In this document: one piece after another, positions 25,529 to 34,586 of the stretch | How the letters are laid out: the number at the start of each line of letters is the position of its first letter | Position numbering within the stretch: the stretch's first letter is position 1 | DNA from: Firmicutes bacterium UBA2530 | GTDB lineage: Bacteria > Bacillota > Clostridia > Tissierellales > Sedimentibacteraceae | Assembly: GCA_002340985.1 (NCBI GenBank) | Contig: DDNC01000014.1 | Location: forward strand, 397,599-461,598 | Length of the DNA stretch: 64,000 nucleotides | Reading direction: 5' to 3' | Notes under the pieces: generated by a model | Database searches by the model: none | Seen by the model: the letters and a program-made list of their open reading frames with translations, nothing else | What the model was told of the DNA's origin: nothing | Made by a program: the position numbers and the translations under genes

Positions 25529-26515
25529 TTATTTTTCAGCCGCAGCCTGAACTAATTTAATACATTCCATCACATCGGATTTATTGAAAACTTCTCCGGA
25601 TGAATGAAGATTTCTTGTAGGTATGGAAATAACTCCGCTTGGAACACCTTCTCTTGACATGTGGATAGGACCTGCATCCGTTCCGCCGAAAGTCAAAACC
25701 TCATACTGATACTTTATTCCCTTTTCAATTGCCAGATTTGTGAGCAGTTCCTTCACTTCAGGATGAGTAATCAACGATTTATCCATCAGTTTGATGGCAG
25801 CTCCATCACCAAGCTTTACTTCCATCTTTACCCCGTCCTCAGTATCTCCTGTAGCTGTTACATCAACAGCAATTGCCAAATCAGGGTTTATGCTGTATCC
25901 TGCTGTCTTTGCTCCTCTGCAGCCAACCTCTTCCTGTACGGAAAACACATAGTATATGTCATTATCTGTTTCAGGGTGGTTTTTAAGAGCTTCTATAAGT
26001 ATATAGCATCCTATTCTGTCATCAGCTGCTTTGCATATTACACAATCTTCAGTTTCGTAATATTCAGACTTGAATACACACATATCTCCAACCTTAAAGT
26101 TGCTTTTAACAAAATCCTTTGATGTGGAAGCAACATCGATGAACAGCTTGTTCATTTCAACCTTTTCTTTAGCACCTATTTCTTCGGAGCACACAACACC
26201 CTCCAGACCGTTGTCGAATATCATACGAAGTCCTATTATTTCTCTTGCGTGTATGCCTCCTACATTTGAAAATCTAAGGAAGCCTTTTTCATCAACGTGA
26301 GTTATTATAAGACCTATCTGGTCCATATGGGCTGAGAAGAGTATTTTTTTGCCGTTTCCAATTTTTCTTGCTATGACGTTGCCGAGGGCATCAACCTTAA
26401 TCTCGTCAGCATAATCTTTTATTTCATTTATAATTATTTCACGGATATTTTTTTCTCTTCCTGAGGGAGAAAAGCAATCGGATAAATTTTTCATTAATTG
26501 GCTGTTGTAATTCAT
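25529..26515 (-). CDS. M42-family metallo-aminopeptidase (third of three)
   Basis: 328 residues. The dinuclear metal site and catalytic residues of M42 are present: SAHMDQIGL (near residue 60), ADDRIGC (near 178), the general base in QEEVGCRGA (near 210), AVDVT (near 232) and LHSSGEV near the end. M42 enzymes form large tetrahedral complexes that trim peptides in the cytoplasm. AAAGGGG precedes the ATG. It follows the second M42 gene with a 1-nt gap. Confidence 0.9.
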   Translation of the reverse strand: MNYNSQLMKNLSDCFSPSGREKNIREIIINEIKDYADEIKVDALGNVIARKIGNGKKILFSAHMDQIGLIITHVDEKGFLRFSNVGGIHAREIIGLRMIFDNGLEGVVCSEEIGAKEKVEMNKLFIDVASTSKDFVKSNFKVGDMCVFKSEYYETEDCVICKAADDRIGCYILIEALKNHPETDNDIYYVFSVQEEVGCRGAKTAGYSINPDLAIAVDVTATGDTEDGVKMEVKLGDGAAIKLMDKSLITHPEVKELLTNLAIEKGIKYQYEVLTFGGTDAGPIHMSREGVPSGVISIPTRNLHSSGEVFNKSDVMECIKLVQAAAEK

Positions 26516-26516
26516 T

Positions 26517-27530
26517 TTATTCCCCTTTCTGTTTTTCGGTTATTAAAGCCTTTGCAAGGCTTACAACACTGTTATAATCATTTATGCTGGCAACATTAAC
26601 CGCTGAATGTATGTATCTGCACGGAATTGACACAGCGACCACAATGGCTCCCTCTTTTGACTTATGGATTGCACCGGCATCATTGCCGCCGGAAGATGAT
26701 GCCCTGTATTGATATGGTATGTCATACTTTTCGGCTATTTCAGCAACTCTTCTTATTTCTTCAATATTATAAATTGTTGAGCTGTCCATAAGTGATAGTG
26801 CAGCACCTTTTCCAAGCTGCGTTACCTTTGAATGGTCCTTTATTTCAGGCATATCAGCACAAATTGTGCCTTCCAAAATCAAAGCATAATCAGGCTCCAG
26901 AGCATAGGCTGCCGTTATAGCTCCTCTGCACCCAACCTCTTCCATAACGGTGAAAACACCATAGAAATCAGCATCAAGCTTCATGCTTAAAAGCTCCAGA
27001 AGAGCACTGCATCCGGCGCGGTCATCAAGTGCCTTTGCTTTTATCAGGCCGTCTCCGAACTCGACATAATCACTTTTAAATGTTATATAATCACCTATGC
27101 TTACAAGTTTTTCAGTTTCAGCTTTAGAATATGTACCTATGTCAATGTAAAGTTTATCAATGGGCAGAGATGTTCCTCTCTCGTCGGCGCTCATCAAATG
27201 AACTGCCTTTGAGCCAATTACGCCGGGAATTTTATTTTCTCCCACCAATACTATTTTAGAATTCAGCACCCTTTGGTCGATTCCGCCAACTGCTTGAAAC
27301 TTTATAAATCCGTCTGAATCAATATGTGATACAATCAGTCCAACTTCATCCATATGAGCGGCAACCATGATTTTTTTGTTTTTTGTCCCATTGTTGTGGG
27401 CAATGATATTTCCTAATTTATCAACATAATACTCGCAGCCTATTTCGTTTAACTTACTTTTTATATAGTTTCTTACCTCGTATTCACAGCCTGATACGCC
27501 GGAAAGGTCGGTTAATTCTTTTAAAAACAT
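26517..27530 (-). CDS. M42-family metallo-aminopeptidase (second of three)
   Basis: 337 residues with AAHMDEVGL (near 57), LDDRAGC (near 172), MEEVGCRGA (near 203) and YIHSAVN near the C terminus. At the position where the third copy has VDV, this one has ILEGT, so one metal ligand is Glu instead of Asp; this is common in M42. Such differences may shift the N-terminal residue preference. GGAGGAAATATT precedes the ATG, and the start overlaps the previous gene by 10 nt. Confidence 0.9.
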   Translation of the reverse strand: MFLKELTDLSGVSGCEYEVRNYIKSKLNEIGCEYYVDKLGNIIAHNNGTKNKKIMVAAHMDEVGLIVSHIDSDGFIKFQAVGGIDQRVLNSKIVLVGENKIPGVIGSKAVHLMSADERGTSLPIDKLYIDIGTYSKAETEKLVSIGDYITFKSDYVEFGDGLIKAKALDDRAGCSALLELLSMKLDADFYGVFTVMEEVGCRGAITAAYALEPDYALILEGTICADMPEIKDHSKVTQLGKGAALSLMDSSTIYNIEEIRRVAEIAEKYDIPYQYRASSSGGNDAGAIHKSKEGAIVVAVSIPCRYIHSAVNVASINDYNSVVSLAKALITEKQKGE

Positions 27531-28561
27531 AATATTTCCTCCAAGTCGGAATTATCAAGCTCATTTATAAATCGAGCTATTGCTTTTCCAGCAGTTTCAA
27601 TATCCCTTAAATCGACTGTTTCAACCGATGTGTGCATGTATCTGAGTGGAACGGATATCAATATGCACGGTATTCCCTCTCTGCTAACCTGAATAGAATC
27701 GGTATCTGTACCGGAGCCTCCCGGCAAAGCTTCATATTGGAGAGGATAATTATATTCCTTGCATACGTCGATGAATTTTTTTATAAGCTTGGGATTAAAC
27801 CTGCCTCCAAATGCTATTATGGGTCCCTTGCCCAATTCACAGGTTTCGGGAGGCATTCCCGGAGCTTTCCCGAAATCAACATCTAACACTATGCCTATAT
27901 CCGGATTAACTTTATAGCTGGATGTTGTCGCACCTCTCAGACCAGTTTCTTCCTGAACTGTCGCTGCGTAGTATATGCTGCTTTTATGAGAAATCTTTTT
28001 TAATTCCTTTGCAGTTTCAAGCATTATTGCAACGCATGCTTTATCATCAAAGGACTTGGCTGAGATAACGCTGCCCTGAAGTGAAACAGGCTCTCTTTTT
28101 ATTGTTGCAGCATCACCTATTCTCACCAATTTTTCAAGCTTTTCTCTTGAATATCCCGTGTCTATGTACAAATCCTTTAATTCCAGTGATTTTTTTCTTT
28201 CTTCCTCATTTGTAACATGAGGTGGTTTAATTCCTATAACTCCGAAAATATTTTCTCTTCCGTACACAGTTACATCCTGTGCCACCAGCGATGCAGGATT
28301 AATGCCTCCAATAGATGTGAAGCCAAGGAATCCTTCATCGGTTATTTTAGTAACCATCAGGCCTATTTCATCAATATGAGCTGCCAGCATTATCTTTTTG
28401 TCGTTAGATCCGTCCTGCCTGAATATATAGCTTCCTAATTTGTCGTTTTCCACCGAATCTGTGTATGGAGCGAAATGTTTTTTTAAAATGTCTCCGTTAA
28501 CATGTTCGAAGCCCGAAACAAATTGATTTGAGCAGACTTCAAACAAAAATTCTTTTAGCAT
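27521..28561 (-). CDS. M42-family metallo-aminopeptidase (first of three)
   Basis: 346 residues with AAHIDEIGL (near 60), FDDKACV (near 175), QEETGLRGA (near 208), LDVDF (near 232) and YMHTSVET near the end. The most divergent of the three tandem paralogues (TGLRG for VGCRG, DDKA for DDRA). AAGGAGGCAGT precedes the ATG. No promoter was recognised in the short gap behind the ispH terminator, so some read-through from there is possible. Confidence 0.9.
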   Translation of the reverse strand: MLKEFLFEVCSNQFVSGFEHVNGDILKKHFAPYTDSVENDKLGSYIFRQDGSNDKKIMLAAHIDEIGLMVTKITDEGFLGFTSIGGINPASLVAQDVTVYGRENIFGVIGIKPPHVTNEEERKKSLELKDLYIDTGYSREKLEKLVRIGDAATIKREPVSLQGSVISAKSFDDKACVAIMLETAKELKKISHKSSIYYAATVQEETGLRGATTSSYKVNPDIGIVLDVDFGKAPGMPPETCELGKGPIIAFGGRFNPKLIKKFIDVCKEYNYPLQYEALPGGSGTDTDSIQVSREGIPCILISVPLRYMHTSVETVDLRDIETAGKAIARFINELDNSDLEEILCF

Positions 28562-28596
28562 ACTGCCTCCTTATTTTATGGTACCTTAGTACGCAT

Positions 28597-28649
28597 TTAA
28601 AAGGCAATCAGCCAAGCGATTTTTAACCAATCGCTTAACCAATTGCCTT
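28597..28649 (-). terminator. Terminator of the cmk-plsC-ispH/S1 operon
   Basis: Outer stem AAGGCAAT/ATTGCCTT and inner stem AAGCGAT/ATCGCTT are separated by small internal loops; a short T-tract follows on the minus strand. Confidence 0.75.
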
Positions 28650-28666
28650 CAATTGCTTAACAATCA

Positions 28667-30973
28667 CTATTTAAATAATTCTCCAAGAGCGTCACCAAGT
28701 GACTCACCGATGGTGAAATTTGCTTCCTCTTTCTGATACGCTTCTTCTTCAGTTACAAAATCATCACCCTTATCTTCAAGTATGAATGTAAGGTTTAAGT
28801 TTTTGCCTTTCATATCTACTCCAAGAACCTTAGCATCCTTTACCTCACCAACTTTTACAACCTGAGCAGGTGTTCTTAATTTTTCAGAGGATACTTTAGC
28901 AATAGGAATAAAGCAGTCAATATTTCCATTTACGCTTACATGAACACCGTCAAGCAAAATACGAGTTATTTCAACAGGAATTATATCATCCTTGTTCAAG
29001 TTCTTTGCATATTGGTCGAAAGGATGTTCAACAAGTTGTTTTAAGCCTAAGCTTACCTTTCTGTCTTTTCTTGTAATGTTTAATATTTTTGCTGTTACTT
29101 CCTGTCCTTCTTTAACAACATCTGTTACCTTTTCTGTTCTTGCCCAGTCAAGATCTTTAATGTGAAGCAGGCACTCAATTCCGTCTATTTCAACAAATGC
29201 TCCGAAATCTGCTATTCTTGTTATCTTTCCTGTAACAACATCTCCCTTTTGATGTTTGTCAAGGAATATTGACCAAGGACTCTTAACAGTTGCTTTGTAG
29301 CTCAATGACAGTTTTTTGTTTTCTTTATCGATGCTCTTCACTTTTACGCTGATTTTATCGCCTGTCTTCAGAACTTCTGAAGGATGCTTTATTCTTGTCC
29401 ATGCAATCTCATTAATGTGAAGAAGTCCGTCAATTCCATTGATTTCAACAAAGGCACCGTAATCCTGAATGTTTTTAACAGTTCCTTCGTAAATTTCACC
29501 TTCATTGATGCTTGCCCAAACTTCATTGTCTTTTGCTTCTTTTTCTAATTTTTCTATTTCTCTTGATGTAAGTATAAGCTGTTTTCTTCCTTTGTTATTC
29601 TTTGTTTCCAAAACCTGAACCTTTATGGTTTTGCCCACATATTCTGAAGGATCTGCATTTCTTCTTACAGAAATCTGGTTTCTTGGTATGAATCCTTTAA
29701 TTCCTTTAACTTTTCCGTAAATTCCATACTGTGAAGCTTCAATAATATTTGTTTCGATTGCTGTTCCGTCAGCTTTCATTTTTTCAAGCTCTTCCCAGAT
29801 TTTGTTCTCTTCCAAAGGCTTCCTTGTTAAAACTACATTTCCGTCCTGGTCCGCAATTTTAAGAACCTGAGCTTCAATTTCGTCTCCCTCTTTAACTTCT
29901 TTTGTCAAGTCCTGAACATCGGATAAAGAATATTCGTCTCTTGTAATTATTCCGTCAGATTTATAATTGATGTTTACAGAAATAGCATCAGGGCTTACAT
30001 ATATAACTGTTCCTTTTACCCTTTCGCCAGTTCTGATGTATGATACTCCACCGTAATTTTCAAACAAATCACGCATTGTTCCATTCTCAGCCTGATTGTC
30101 TTCGTTCTTTTCAACCTGTTCATTCATGTTGTTATTTAGGTTTTCCAACATATTAATAACCTCCTCAATTATCCAGTCAGGTGCAGATGCTCCTGCGGAC
30201 ACTCCCACAATAGTATTTTTATCAATATAGTTATAAGGTATTTCCTTATAATTTTCAATTAAGAATGTATTAGGACAGACTTTGCTGCTCAATTCATACA
30301 ACTTCTTGGTATTAGAGCTGTTTTTTCCGCCTATTATAAGCATTACATCGCTTCTTGAAGCAAGCTCAACGCATGCTTCCTGTCTTTTTCTTGTTGCGTC
30401 GCAAATTGTATTATATATTTCAATGTTTTGAATATTGTTTGCATTGATTTCATTTTCAACTTTACGAAAGGTATCTGTGTTAAATGTGGTCTGGGAAACC
30501 ATGCAGTATTTTTTATGAGAATCCAATTTCAATTCAAGCAATTCCTCAGGATTCTCTATAACCGCTGCGTCATTTCCGCACCATCCTAAAATACCAAGCA
30601 CCTCAGGATGGTTCTTGTCACCCGTAATAATTATATCATAACCTTTATTTTTGTATTCTTCAACTATTTTATGTATTTTTTTTACTTTTACACATGTTGC
30701 GTCAATAACTTCTATATTATTTTCTCTAAGTCTTTCCAAAACATGCTTGCCTACACCGTGAGCACGTATGAGCAGTTGCGCATCATTATTTTCGGGAATA
30801 TCTTCTACTACAACCATACCCTTTTTTTCAAGCCTGTCTACGACGTCTTTGTTATGAATTATTTCACCATAGCTGTAAAGTCTGTTTTCTTCATTTAAAG
30901 TTTTATCGGCTTTTTCAACTGCTGCCTTGACCCCGGAACAAAAACCGTTGAATTTTGAAATTTCTATTTTCAT
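28667..30973 (-). CDS. ispH: Bifunctional HMBPP reductase (IspH) / ribosomal protein S1
   Basis: 768 residues. The first 285 or so are IspH, the last step of the non-mevalonate isoprenoid pathway, with its three cluster Cys in GFCSGVK (residue 12), DATCVKVKK (near 95) and ICDATRKRQ (near 192). The remainder holds about five S1 RNA-binding repeats (starting near 313, 395, 480, 565 and 650; e.g. DYGAFVEI and DFGAFVEI). This fusion is common in Clostridia. Why the two activities are joined is unknown. It is the last gene after cmk and plsC, 4 nt behind plsC. Confidence 0.95.
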   Translation of the reverse strand: MKIEISKFNGFCSGVKAAVEKADKTLNEENRLYSYGEIIHNKDVVDRLEKKGMVVVEDIPENNDAQLLIRAHGVGKHVLERLRENNIEVIDATCVKVKKIHKIVEEYKNKGYDIIITGDKNHPEVLGILGWCGNDAAVIENPEELLELKLDSHKKYCMVSQTTFNTDTFRKVENEINANNIQNIEIYNTICDATRKRQEACVELASRSDVMLIIGGKNSSNTKKLYELSSKVCPNTFLIENYKEIPYNYIDKNTIVGVSAGASAPDWIIEEVINMLENLNNNMNEQVEKNEDNQAENGTMRDLFENYGGVSYIRTGERVKGTVIYVSPDAISVNINYKSDGIITRDEYSLSDVQDLTKEVKEGDEIEAQVLKIADQDGNVVLTRKPLEENKIWEELEKMKADGTAIETNIIEASQYGIYGKVKGIKGFIPRNQISVRRNADPSEYVGKTIKVQVLETKNNKGRKQLILTSREIEKLEKEAKDNEVWASINEGEIYEGTVKNIQDYGAFVEINGIDGLLHINEIAWTRIKHPSEVLKTGDKISVKVKSIDKENKKLSLSYKATVKSPWSIFLDKHQKGDVVTGKITRIADFGAFVEIDGIECLLHIKDLDWARTEKVTDVVKEGQEVTAKILNITRKDRKVSLGLKQLVEHPFDQYAKNLNKDDIIPVEITRILLDGVHVSVNGNIDCFIPIAKVSSEKLRTPAQVVKVGEVKDAKVLGVDMKGKNLNLTFILEDKGDDFVTEEEAYQKEEANFTIGESLGDALGELFK

Positions 30974-30977
30974 AGCG

Positions 30978-31562
30978 TTACCTATCTTTTAAATTGTAGA
31001 TATCTGTTAGTATCTGTTTTCCTATTTCATTGTATATTTCAGTGTTTATCTTACCCTGCACATTTTCAAAATAATCCTTTTGCTCACCGAAAATAATTTT
31101 AATCTTTCCTCTGAATTTATATTTCCCCTGTATGTAGAAAGGAAGAATATTTACCTTTGCCTTATTTGCAATCAGGGCAATACCGGGCTTTGCATTGCTT
31201 TCATCATATTGCTTAACCCTTGTTCCTTCGGGAAATATCCCAAGTATTTCATCATTGCTCAAAACAGCCAATGAGCTTTTAATCGCCGACATGGATACAC
31301 CCTGTCTGTCAACCGGGAAAGCTCCCAGTTTTCTAAATACATACCCCAAAATTTTTTTATCAAACAATTCTTTTTTACCCATGAAATGAACCTGTCTCTT
31401 TGAAGAGATTGCAAGGATAACGGGATCAATCATAGATATGTGGTTTCCACATGCAATTAAACCGCCTTCAGTCTTGTTGAGATTTTCAGCATTCTTTACT
31501 TCTATGTCAAAAACAATAAAAACAAGAAATTTAAAAAATCCTACCACTATTTTATAAAACAT
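30978..31562 (-). CDS. plsC: 1-acyl-sn-glycerol-3-phosphate acyltransferase
   Basis: PlsC adds the second acyl chain to make phosphatidic acid. The HX4D motif NHISMIDP and the FPEGTR motif are intact in about 194 residues, with a hydrophobic N-terminal anchor (FFKFLVFIVF). I start at ATG 31562 (MFYKIVV) because GGAGGAAGCA lies directly upstream; an ATG 42 nt earlier lacks a site. The start overlaps the end of cmk by 11 nt. Confidence 0.9.
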   Translation of the reverse strand: MFYKIVVGFFKFLVFIVFDIEVKNAENLNKTEGGLIACGNHISMIDPVILAISSKRQVHFMGKKELFDKKILGYVFRKLGAFPVDRQGVSMSAIKSSLAVLSNDEILGIFPEGTRVKQYDESNAKPGIALIANKAKVNILPFYIQGKYKFRGKIKIIFGEQKDYFENVQGKINTEIYNEIGKQILTDIYNLKDR

Positions 31563-32211
31563 TGCTTCCTCCAATAATACGTGAAATGGCTTCAACTGTT
31601 TCAACTATATCCATATCTGTAGTATCTATCAAAATTGCATCTTCTGCCATTCTTAAGGGGGAATTTTCTCTTGTGGTGTCGTTTATGTCACGTTGCTTAA
31701 GATCAGCAAGTACGTTACTAAAATCAGCAGTCTTTCCGCTTGCCTCAATCTGCCTGTATCTTCTTTCAGCTCTTGTTTGTTCTGATGCGGTTATGAAAAA
31801 TTTAAAATCAGCATCAGGAAAAACCTTTGTTCCGATATCCCGCCCGTCTAAAACCACATCTTTGTTTTCAGCTATTTTTCTCTGAAGTTCAACCATCCTG
31901 GTTCTTACATTTTTCAGTGCGGAAATTTTAGAAGCGCCTATGGATATGTCTTCGGCTCTTATTGAGCTCTCCACATTTACATTATCAAGATATATGCAGC
32001 TGTTCGAATAATCCACCGAAGTAGTTTTAAGCATTTTATCAATTTCACCTTCATTTTCCGCACAAACTTCTATGCGGCACATTCGTGCTTTCAATGCAAG
32101 TGCGCGATACATTGCACCTGTATCTATATACTCAAAATTTAATTTTTTGCTTAACAACTTTGCAACAGTGCTTTTGCCCGCTCCGGATGGACCATCTATT
32201 GCAATTATCAT
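31552..32211 (-). CDS. cmk: Cytidylate kinase
   Basis: 219 residues. Phosphorylates CMP and dCMP. The P-loop GPSGAGKST is at residue 6, followed by DTGAMYRALALK (near 32) and LDGRDIGTKVFPDA (near 122), all diagnostic. GAAAGGAAAAC precedes the ATG. A promoter with 17-nt spacing lies 40-70 nt upstream. cmk-plsC-ispH/rpsA is a conserved clostridial order. Confidence 0.95.
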   Translation of the reverse strand: MIIAIDGPSGAGKSTVAKLLSKKLNFEYIDTGAMYRALALKARMCRIEVCAENEGEIDKMLKTTSVDYSNSCIYLDNVNVESSIRAEDISIGASKISALKNVRTRMVELQRKIAENKDVVLDGRDIGTKVFPDADFKFFITASEQTRAERRYRQIEASGKTADFSNVLADLKQRDINDTTRENSPLRMAEDAILIDTTDMDIVETVEAISRIIGGSNVL

Positions 32212-32250
32212 ATTGTTTTCCTTTCAGTTAATTTTAATAAATACTAAGAT

Positions 32251-32279
32251 ATTATATTACAAAATTGAAAATATAACAA
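32251..32279 (-). promoter_or_regulatory. SigA-type promoter of cmk
   Basis: TTGTTA and TATAAT, 17 nt apart on the minus strand. Confidence 0.65.
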
Positions 32280-32300
32280 CATAATTTTATACCCCATATT

Positions 32301-32331
32301 AAAAAAGGCGGCAAGTAACTAACCTGCAGCC
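32301..32331 (-). terminator. Terminator after the RpiR-family regulator gene
   Basis: A stem formed by GGCTGCAGGT and ACTTGCCGCC (one mismatch, one G-U) on the minus strand, followed by six T. Confidence 0.72.
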
Positions 32332-32348
32332 CATAATATTTTGATTCG

Positions 32349-33215
32349 CTATTCGTTCTGATATATGCTGTGATTATCCCACAGCTGCTCCAGACGATTA
32401 TAATATTCAACAATATCATCCTTTTCTCTAAGGCTGATGTTTGTAATAAGGTTATTTATCATGCACAGCGGTACAACCAAAGAATCTATAAACGACACAA
32501 TATTGCTCTTTGCAAGCAGTGACACATCTGCCAGAGAATGTATGGGAGATGCCTCGGTATCAGTAACAGCCACTATTTTGGCATTTCTTCCCTTTATAAA
32601 CTTCGTGGCATCGATTGTAATTTTAGAATATCTCGGATAGCTTATTACAATTAATACATCTGTTTCTTTCACTTTAATTATTTCTTCATAAAGCGAATTT
32701 ACGCCGCTGTTATTTAAAACCTTCACGTTGTCAAGGATAACATCAAGATAAAATCCAAGGTAATTTGATAATGTGGAAGATGTTCTGAGTCCGAGAATGT
32801 ATACCTTGCTTGCATTGAGAATAATCTCCGTAGCCTCATCCAGAGCTTTTGTATCTATGGATTCATACAAGCTCCGCATGTTGTTCATTTCATTCTTTAT
32901 TATCTTTTTATGTAGCTTGTCCGCATCATTTATAATATCATCATCCAGTCCTATTCTTTGAACCGTGGTCAGCTTGTTTTTTATCAATACCTGCAAAGCT
33001 TTTTGAAGTTCCGGAAATCCGGAATACCCTATTGAACTGGCGAAGCGTACAACCGTTGATTCACTTACATCAACGGTCTCGCCTATTTTAGCAGCTGTCA
33101 TAAACGCTGCTTTGTCATAATGATCAATAATAAATTGAGCTATTTGTTTTTGTCCCTTGCTGAATTTATAATAATTATTTTGTATAACACTTATCAGATC
33201 ACTGTTATTTGCCAT
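32349..33215 (-). CDS. MurR/RpiR-family transcriptional regulator
   Basis: About 288 residues: an N-terminal helix-turn-helix (AAKIGETVDVSESTVVRFASSIG near residue 40, read in short as VSESTVVRF) and a C-terminal SIS domain that binds a sugar phosphate or similar ligand (LGLRTSSTLSNYLG, VISYPRYSK). Starts at ATG 33215 with GAGG 6 nt upstream, just 2 nt after korC. As the last gene of the kor operon it may control the operon itself; repeated TTGCA motifs lie upstream of korD. Confidence 0.85.
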   Translation of the reverse strand: MANNSDLISVIQNNYYKFSKGQKQIAQFIIDHYDKAAFMTAAKIGETVDVSESTVVRFASSIGYSGFPELQKALQVLIKNKLTTVQRIGLDDDIINDADKLHKKIIKNEMNNMRSLYESIDTKALDEATEIILNASKVYILGLRTSSTLSNYLGFYLDVILDNVKVLNNSGVNSLYEEIIKVKETDVLIVISYPRYSKITIDATKFIKGRNAKIVAVTDTEASPIHSLADVSLLAKSNIVSFIDSLVVPLCMINNLITNISLREKDDIVEYYNRLEQLWDNHSIYQNE

Positions 33216-33217
33216 AA

Positions 33218-33757
33218 TCAACCTCGAATTAGTTTAATACCTTCTTCGAAAGCGCTCATATTTTTATCAACTGTTACAGGCGGAACTCTGTTAGCGATGG
33301 AACGCATCATTACATCCTTGCTGATTACATCCTCACCGATGAGCGCGTACAATGCGCCTACAGAAACTATGTTCCCAACCATCGGTGTTCCTATTTTATT
33401 CTGAGCAGTATCCAATATGGGAAGCTTATATACCTTATAAGGAACATCCATATTGACATTAACACCTTCGTCAACTACCAGTATACCATTTTTACTCAAT
33501 GATGCAATATATTTGTCATATGAATTCTGTGTAAGTGCCAATAAAATATCACAGTCCGTAACCTTCGGGAACTTTATTTCATCCCTGCTGATTATTACCT
33601 CGGATTTACTTGCGCCGCCTCTTGCTTCGGGGCCATATGACTGTGTCTGGATTGCATTTATTCCTTCCTCAATAGCAGCATCGGCAAAGATAATTGCAGC
33701 TAGTATTACGCCCTGACCGCCGGAACCACTGAGTCTTAATTCTATTTTTCGAAACAT
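33218..33757 (-). CDS. korC: 2-oxoacid:ferredoxin oxidoreductase, gamma subunit
   Basis: About 179 residues with the gamma-subunit motif LSGSGGQGV near the N terminus and TQSYGPEARGG near residue 40. It belongs to an enzyme that decarboxylates 2-oxoacids (2-oxoglutarate by the KorDABC type) to acyl-CoA while reducing ferredoxin. I start at ATG 33757 (MFRKIELRLSG), preceded by GGGGAGAGATTGAA; an earlier in-frame start overlaps korB further and has no site. Confidence 0.88.
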   Translation of the reverse strand: MFRKIELRLSGSGGQGVILAAIIFADAAIEEGINAIQTQSYGPEARGGASKSEVIISRDEIKFPKVTDCDILLALTQNSYDKYIASLSKNGILVVDEGVNVNMDVPYKVYKLPILDTAQNKIGTPMVGNIVSVGALYALIGEDVISKDVMMRSIANRVPPVTVDKNMSAFEEGIKLIRG

Positions 33758-33770
33758 TTCAATCTCTCCC

Positions 33771-34586
33771 CTATTTTTGAAATTTATCAATTATAACCTG
33801 GTATCCTTCGGTATACTCTGTCTTTGGATTATTGTAAAACTCACCTATAAGTATTTTATTCTCACCTTTTTCAGGAGTCTTTTCAACAACCTTAATATCA
33901 ACACAGTTATCTTTCAGGAATTGATGCATTTTAACAGCGTTTCCTCTCTTGTTCTTTCTTCCGTAGTATGTCGGACAGAGGCTCAATCCTTCTATAAACG
34001 AAAAGCCTTTATTTTCCAACCCCTTTTCTACAAGCTTCTGCATAAGAGGTGCGTGATAAGCAGTTCCTCTTCCTACAAATGTTGCTCCAGCACCCTGAGC
34101 TAGGTTGCACAAATCGAAAGGTTTTTCAATGTTTCCGAAAGGAGCCGTGGTTGCAAAATCTCCAAAAGGCGTTGTAGGAGAATATTGACCTCCGGTCATT
34201 CCGTATATGTTATTGTTAAATACGATTGTTGTTATGTCGATGTTTCTTCTTGCAGCATGTATGAGGTGATTTCCTCCTATTGCGGAGCTGTCACCGTCAC
34301 CCATTATAACTATTACATGAAGTTTTGGATTTGCAAGCTTAATACCTGTTGCAAACGCCAGCGCACGCCCATGGGTTGTGTGAAGTGTGTTAAAGTCCAG
34401 ATATCCCGGCGCCCTAGAGGAACAGCCTATACCAGAAACAACCACCACATCATCCTTATTATATCCAACTTTATCTATTGCCCTGACAACTGTATTCATC
34501 AGGGTTCCGTGTCCGCAGCCGGGACACCATATGTGAGGTAATTTGTTGACTCTGAAATATTTTTGTGTCAATTCACTGCAATTCAT
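33771..34586 (-). CDS. korB: 2-oxoacid:ferredoxin oxidoreductase, beta (TPP-binding) subunit
   Basis: 271 residues. The thiamine diphosphate motif GDGDSSAIGGNH is near residue 95 and NNNIYGMTGGQ near 120; the N-terminal CPGCGHG and later Cys contribute to an iron-sulphur cluster. GGAGGTATATTATA precedes the ATG, and the korA stop overlaps it (TAATG). Assigned as the 2-oxoglutarate type from the four-gene order and the TSPTTP-like region; other 2-oxoacids cannot be excluded. Confidence 0.92.
   Translation of the reverse strand: MNCSELTQKYFRVNKLPHIWCPGCGHGTLMNTVVRAIDKVGYNKDDVVVVSGIGCSSRAPGYLDFNTLHTTHGRALAFATGIKLANPKLHVIVIMGDGDSSAIGGNHLIHAARRNIDITTIVFNNNIYGMTGGQYSPTTPFGDFATTAPFGNIEKPFDLCNLAQGAGATFVGRGTAYHAPLMQKLVEKGLENKGFSFIEGLSLCPTYYGRKNKRGNAVKMHQFLKDNCVDIKVVEKTPEKGENKILIGEFYNNPKTEYTEGYQVIIDKFQK

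Noticed and set aside
28667..30973. IspH-S1 fusion as a new gene fusion or assembly error
   Set aside because: This fusion is well known in Clostridia.
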